Part shown: in pieces, positions 14,936-17,820 of the stretch
Numbering within the stretch: the first letter of the stretch is position 1
How the letters are laid out: each line of letters opens with the position of its first letter
Assembly (NCBI GenBank): GCA_037444075.1
Contig: JBBIND010000080.1
Coordinates: forward strand, 1-17,820
From: JBBIND01 sp037444075
GTDB taxonomy: Bacteria; Acidobacteriota; Terriglobia; Bryobacterales; Bryobacteraceae
Length of the DNA stretch: 17,820 nucleotides
Direction of reading: 5' to 3'
The notes under the pieces: model-generated
Databases searched by the model: none
What the model was told of the DNA's origin: nothing
The model's input: only the letters and a program-made list of their open reading frames with translations
Made by a program: the position numbers and the translations under genes

Positions 14936-16555
14936 CTAGCCCTCGATGAATGTCACCTTGTTGATCTCGCGCAGCGTGGTCACCCCGCTGTGGGCCTTTT
15001 CCACCGCCGATTCGCGCAGGAACGTCATGCCTTCCTCCCGCGCCACCCGGCGGATTTCCGAACTCGGCCGCTTGTCCAGGATCATCTCGCGGATGCGCTC
15101 GCTCAAGTCCAGCAGCTCGTGGATCGCCGTCCGCCCGCGGAAACCCGTGCCGCCGCACTCGAAGCAGCCCGTGCCTTCGTAGAAGTTAGCCGATCTCCAC
15201 TGCTCCAGGTTGAGGCCGCTTTCCAGCAGGTAGCTGTCCGGGTAGCGCATGGCGATCTTGCAGTGCGGGCAGATCACGCGGACCAGCCTCTGCGCCAGGA
15301 TGCAGTTGAGCGCGGAAACGAAATTGTACGGTTCCACGCCCATGTTCAAAAACCGCCCGATCACGTCGAGCACGTTGTTGGCGTGCACCGTGGTGAACAC
15401 CAGGTGGCCTGTGAGGGCGGCGTTGATGGCGATTTGCGCGGTTTCCTGATCGCGGATTTCGCCCACCATCACTTTGTCCGGGTCATGGCGCAGAATCGAG
15501 CGCAAGCCGCGAGCGAACGTCAAACCCTTCTTTTCGTTCACCGGAATCTGCGTGATGCCCTTGATCTGATACTCGACGGGATCCTCAATCGTGATGATTT
15601 TGTCCTCGTCGTTCTTGATCTCGCTCAAAGCGGCGTACAGCGTGGTGGTCTTGCCGGAGCCCGTCGGTCCGGTCACCAGCACCATCCCGTAAGGCTCTTT
15701 GATGTAGCGCCGGAACTTCGCCAGGTCCGACTCAAGAAAACCGACCACGTCCAGGTTGAGCTGCGCGAACGTCTCGCTCATGGACTCCTTGTCCAGCACG
15801 CGCAACACGGCGTCTTCGCCGTAAATGGTCGGCATGATGGAAACGCGGAAGTCGATCAGCCGGTTCTTGTAGCGCACGCGGAAGCGTCCGTCCTGCGGGA
15901 TGCGGCGTTCGGCAATGTCAAGCTCGCTCATCACCTTGATGCGGCTGATGATGGTCGCGTGCCAGTCCTTGGCGATGGGCGGCATGGCGTAGTGCAACAC
16001 GCCGTCGATGCGGTACTTGATGACCACTTCCTGATCGCGCGTCTCGATGTGGATGTCGCTGGCGCGCCGCTCCAGGGCATTGAAGATGGTCGTATCCACG
16101 AGCTTGATGACCGGGGCGATGTCGCTGTCCGCCGTCAGCCGCTCAATCGAGAGCGTTTCGTCCTGGCCTTCTTCGTCACCCACGACGTCCAGGGCGAAAC
16201 CCTCCGTCACTTCTTCGAGCACTCTCTGGGATTGCTCGGTCTTCTTCAGCAGGTCCGCAATCTGCGCGAGGGTGGCCACCTTCACCCGCAGGCGCTTGCC
16301 GAGCAGCACGGACAGTTCGTCAATCAGGTTCAGGTTGCGGGGATCGGCCAAGGCGATATCGAGCGACCCGTCGTCAGCCGCGAGGGGCACGAAGTTGTAG
16401 CGGAACATCAAGTCGACCGGAACCGAGCGGAAGAGATCGTGATCGATGCGCGCCTCGCGCAAATCCACGAATTCGCAGTGGTACCGCTCGGCCAGGGACT
16501 TGGCCTGCGCGGCCTCCTGCTCGGGGTCTGCCAAGCGTATACGGTCTGTCGCCAT
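14936..16555 (-). CDS. gspE: GspE/PilB family secretion or pilus assembly ATPase
   Basis: A 539-residue cytoplasmic hexameric ATPase that drives pseudopilus or pilus assembly. The N-terminal GspE/MshE domain spans ~1-130. The catalytic core has Walker A GPTGSGKTTT (296-305, Lys302), an Asp box IEDPVEYQ (323-330), Walker B KVMVGEIRD (361-369), and a His box TGHLVFTTVHAN (382-393). A zinc tetracysteine is present: Cys429 and Cys432 (CPHC), Cys464 and Cys467 (CFEC). It starts two bases after the GspF stop, with GAGG five bases before the ATG. Whether it is GspE (secretion) or PilB (pilus) cannot be settled from the sequence. The PilMNO neighbours favour a pilus type, the pseudopilin-like protein a secretion type. 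Confidence 0.95.
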   Translation of the reverse strand: MATDRIRLADPEQEAAQAKSLAERYHCEFVDLREARIDHDLFRSVPVDLMFRYNFVPLAADDGSLDIALADPRNLNLIDELSVLLGKRLRVKVATLAQIADLLKKTEQSQRVLEEVTEGFALDVVGDEEGQDETLSIERLTADSDIAPVIKLVDTTIFNALERRASDIHIETRDQEVVIKYRIDGVLHYAMPPIAKDWHATIISRIKVMSELDIAERRIPQDGRFRVRYKNRLIDFRVSIMPTIYGEDAVLRVLDKESMSETFAQLNLDVVGFLESDLAKFRRYIKEPYGMVLVTGPTGSGKTTTLYAALSEIKNDEDKIITIEDPVEYQIKGITQIPVNEKKGLTFARGLRSILRHDPDKVMVGEIRDQETAQIAINAALTGHLVFTTVHANNVLDVIGRFLNMGVEPYNFVSALNCILAQRLVRVICPHCKIAMRYPDSYLLESGLNLEQWRSANFYEGTGCFECGGTGFRGRTAIHELLDLSERIREMILDKRPSSEIRRVAREEGMTFLRESAVEKAHSGVTTLREINKVTFIEG

Positions 16556-16557
16556 GC

Positions 16558-17769
16558 TTACCTCAGCGTATCGGCCAGCGAGAAAATCGGCAGATAAAGG
16601 GCCACCAGCACAAAGGCCACAAAACAGCCCATGAAGATCATGATGGCCGGTTCGATCAGCGTCAGCGCGGCCGTCATGCGGGTGCTGACGTCATCTTCGT
16701 AGAATTCCGCCACGCTGTTCAGCATGGACGGCAACGCTCCGGTGGACTCGCCTACTTCCATCATATCGATCGAGAGCCCCGGAAACAGCCCCGTGGAAGC
16801 GAGTGAAGCTGACAAAGACTGGCCTTCCCTGACCATCTTGGACGCCCGTCCGAGGGCCGTTTTCAACAACTTCGAACCCAGGCTCGCCCCGGAAGTTTCC
16901 AGTGCCTGCATCAAGGGAATGCCTCCGGTCAGCAGCGTACTCAGCACGCGGGCGAATTGCGCCACCTGATACTTCACCCAGATCTCCCCCAGCAGCGGCG
17001 TTCGCAGTTTAATGGCGTCCAGCCGGGCTCCGCCGCTTTCGGTGCCGGCCCACCACCGGAGCGCCACCGCCGCCGCCACCAGCCCGCCCACTGCCAGCAG
17101 CAGGTAGTTGCGCGACGTTGTTCCTACGGCAATTAACACGACCGTGATCTGCGGCAACTCCGCCGACATACTCGAGTAAAGCTGGGCGAAATTCGGCACC
17201 ACGTAGGTGACCAGGAAGACCACCAGCGCTATCACCAGGGCAATGAGAAGCGAAGGATAGAGAAGCGAAAGCAGCACCTTCTTGCGCACCGCCAGCGCCA
17301 TGCGCTGATACCCGATGTAGCGGTCCAACACCTCGCCCAGGGCGCCGCTGCGCTCGCCCGCCAGAATCGAAGTGACGTAGATGGGCGGGAACACGCCCCG
17401 CCTTTCGAACGCCTCCGAGAGCAGTGAGCCCGTCCTGACGTCATCCCGCACCGCCTTAATGTGGCGGCCCAGGTTCGGTTCGGTCAGCCGGTCCGCCAGC
17501 AGGTCCAGCGATTTCAGAATAGGCAGCCCCGCCCGTATCAGCGTGACGAACTGCTGGTTGAAGATCAGAAACTTCTCCAGGTTGAGCTTCTTCCCCTTGC
17601 GGGTGAACTTCCCTGCCAGTCCCGCCGCGGGCGCCTTCGGCCGTATGGAGTAGACCAGGAAGCCCTGCTGTTGGAGCTTCTCGCGCAGTTCCGTCTCGCT
17701 GGCCGCCTCGGCCGCCTGCTGGTGGATCTCGCCTCTCGCGTCAGCGTACTTAACCAGCCAATCCGCCAT
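16558..17769 (-). CDS. gspF: GspF/PilC family inner-membrane platform protein
   Basis: A 403-residue inner-membrane protein with an N-terminal cytoplasmic region (WLVKYADARGEIHQQ, LREKLQQQGFLVYSI) and two copies of the GspF domain. The first has FNQQFVTLIRAGLPILKSLDLL, the second AQFARVLSTLLTGGIPLMQAL, with signatures GGIPLMQALE and MMEVGESTGALPSML. Three transmembrane segments lie at ~168-195, ~219-241 and ~370-398. It is the platform on which the ATPase next door acts to raise pseudopilins or pilins from the membrane. The length is the family norm. Its ATG lies two bases downstream of the preceding gene's stop, without a convincing Shine-Dalgarno, so it is probably coupled to that gene. Confidence 0.94.
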   Translation of the reverse strand: MADWLVKYADARGEIHQQAAEAASETELREKLQQQGFLVYSIRPKAPAAGLAGKFTRKGKKLNLEKFLIFNQQFVTLIRAGLPILKSLDLLADRLTEPNLGRHIKAVRDDVRTGSLLSEAFERRGVFPPIYVTSILAGERSGALGEVLDRYIGYQRMALAVRKKVLLSLLYPSLLIALVIALVVFLVTYVVPNFAQLYSSMSAELPQITVVLIAVGTTSRNYLLLAVGGLVAAAVALRWWAGTESGGARLDAIKLRTPLLGEIWVKYQVAQFARVLSTLLTGGIPLMQALETSGASLGSKLLKTALGRASKMVREGQSLSASLASTGLFPGLSIDMMEVGESTGALPSMLNSVAEFYEDDVSTRMTAALTLIEPAIMIFMGCFVAFVLVALYLPIFSLADTLR

Positions 17770-17771
17770 GG

Positions 17772-17820
17772 TCAGCGTTGCTCACCCTCCAGTTCGCTCA
17801 CTTCCACCAGTTCCGCTCCC
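17772..17820 (-). CDS. C-terminal tail of an upstream gene, cut by the window edge
   Basis: Fifteen codons ending in AELVEVSELEGEQR and TGA (17772-17774) are open in one minus-strand frame, two bases before the GspF start. The tight spacing suggests an operon gene, possibly another component of the same machine. Too little is visible to name it. Confidence 0.5.
   Translation of the reverse strand, partial: GAELVEVSELEGEQR

Noticed and set aside
14522..16597. 691-codon open frame on the plus strand
   Set aside because: It is exactly antisense to the GspE/PilB gene, whose Walker and zinc motifs are intact. The plus translation is rich in His, Arg, Val and Gln with no domain; it is typical GC-rich shadow.

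Overview
The window (17,820 bases, GC-rich) reads as a stretch of an acidobacterial chromosome, probably of the Solibacter/Bryobacter type. This is inferred from a ~1,200-residue Oar-like TonB-dependent receptor with an N-terminal carboxypeptidase-regulatory fold, a Tat-exported sulfatase remnant, an IolB-type isomerase, and a secretion/pilus operon mixing Gsp- and Pil-type parts. No rRNA, tRNA, IS element, integrase or CRISPR array was seen. Every gene I can support lies on the minus strand, so transcription runs from high to low coordinates.

Right half (17820 to 10615): one tightly packed operon for a type II secretion / type IV pilus-like machine. In transcription order it holds the tail of an unidentified gene, GspF/PilC (inner-membrane platform), GspE/PilB (assembly ATPase), PilM (actin-like cytoplasmic protein), PilN, PilO, a membrane-anchored PilP/GspC-like protein, and a pseudopilin-like protein with a roughly 300-residue Pro/Gly/Gln-rich middle. 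Genes are 2-6 bases apart or overlap by 4-17 bases, three of the overlaps being ATGA, which suggests translational coupling. No secretin and no canonical major pilin lies in the window.

Middle (10531 to 5906): the large TonB-dependent outer-membrane receptor with a possible own promoter, then iolB (5-deoxy-glucuronate isomerase). A large nested hairpin separates the two, and a perfect 12-bp hairpin follows iolB.

Left-middle (5876 to 1406): a three-gene operon in which the genes overlap. It encodes a cytoplasmic molybdopterin (bis-MGD) [4Fe-4S] oxidoreductase without its usual partner subunits, a small lipoprotein, and a polytopic GT-C-type glycosyltransferase-like protein. The lipoprotein and the C-terminus of the GT-C protein appear to be copies of the same beta-rich domain. 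The oxidoreductase starts at GTG six bases after a perfect TATAAT, which suggests a leaderless mRNA.

Left end (1145 to 1): a sulfatase pseudogene that has lost most of its catalytic domain through an out-of-frame internal deletion, then an HPt phosphotransfer gene cut by the window edge. The HPt gene is preceded by a near-consensus sigma-28 (FliA) promoter, tying it to the motility/chemotaxis regulon. Gaps between genes are all under 300 bases; the largest, 1146-1405, holds only a small bulged hairpin (1259-1282) and no clear gene.
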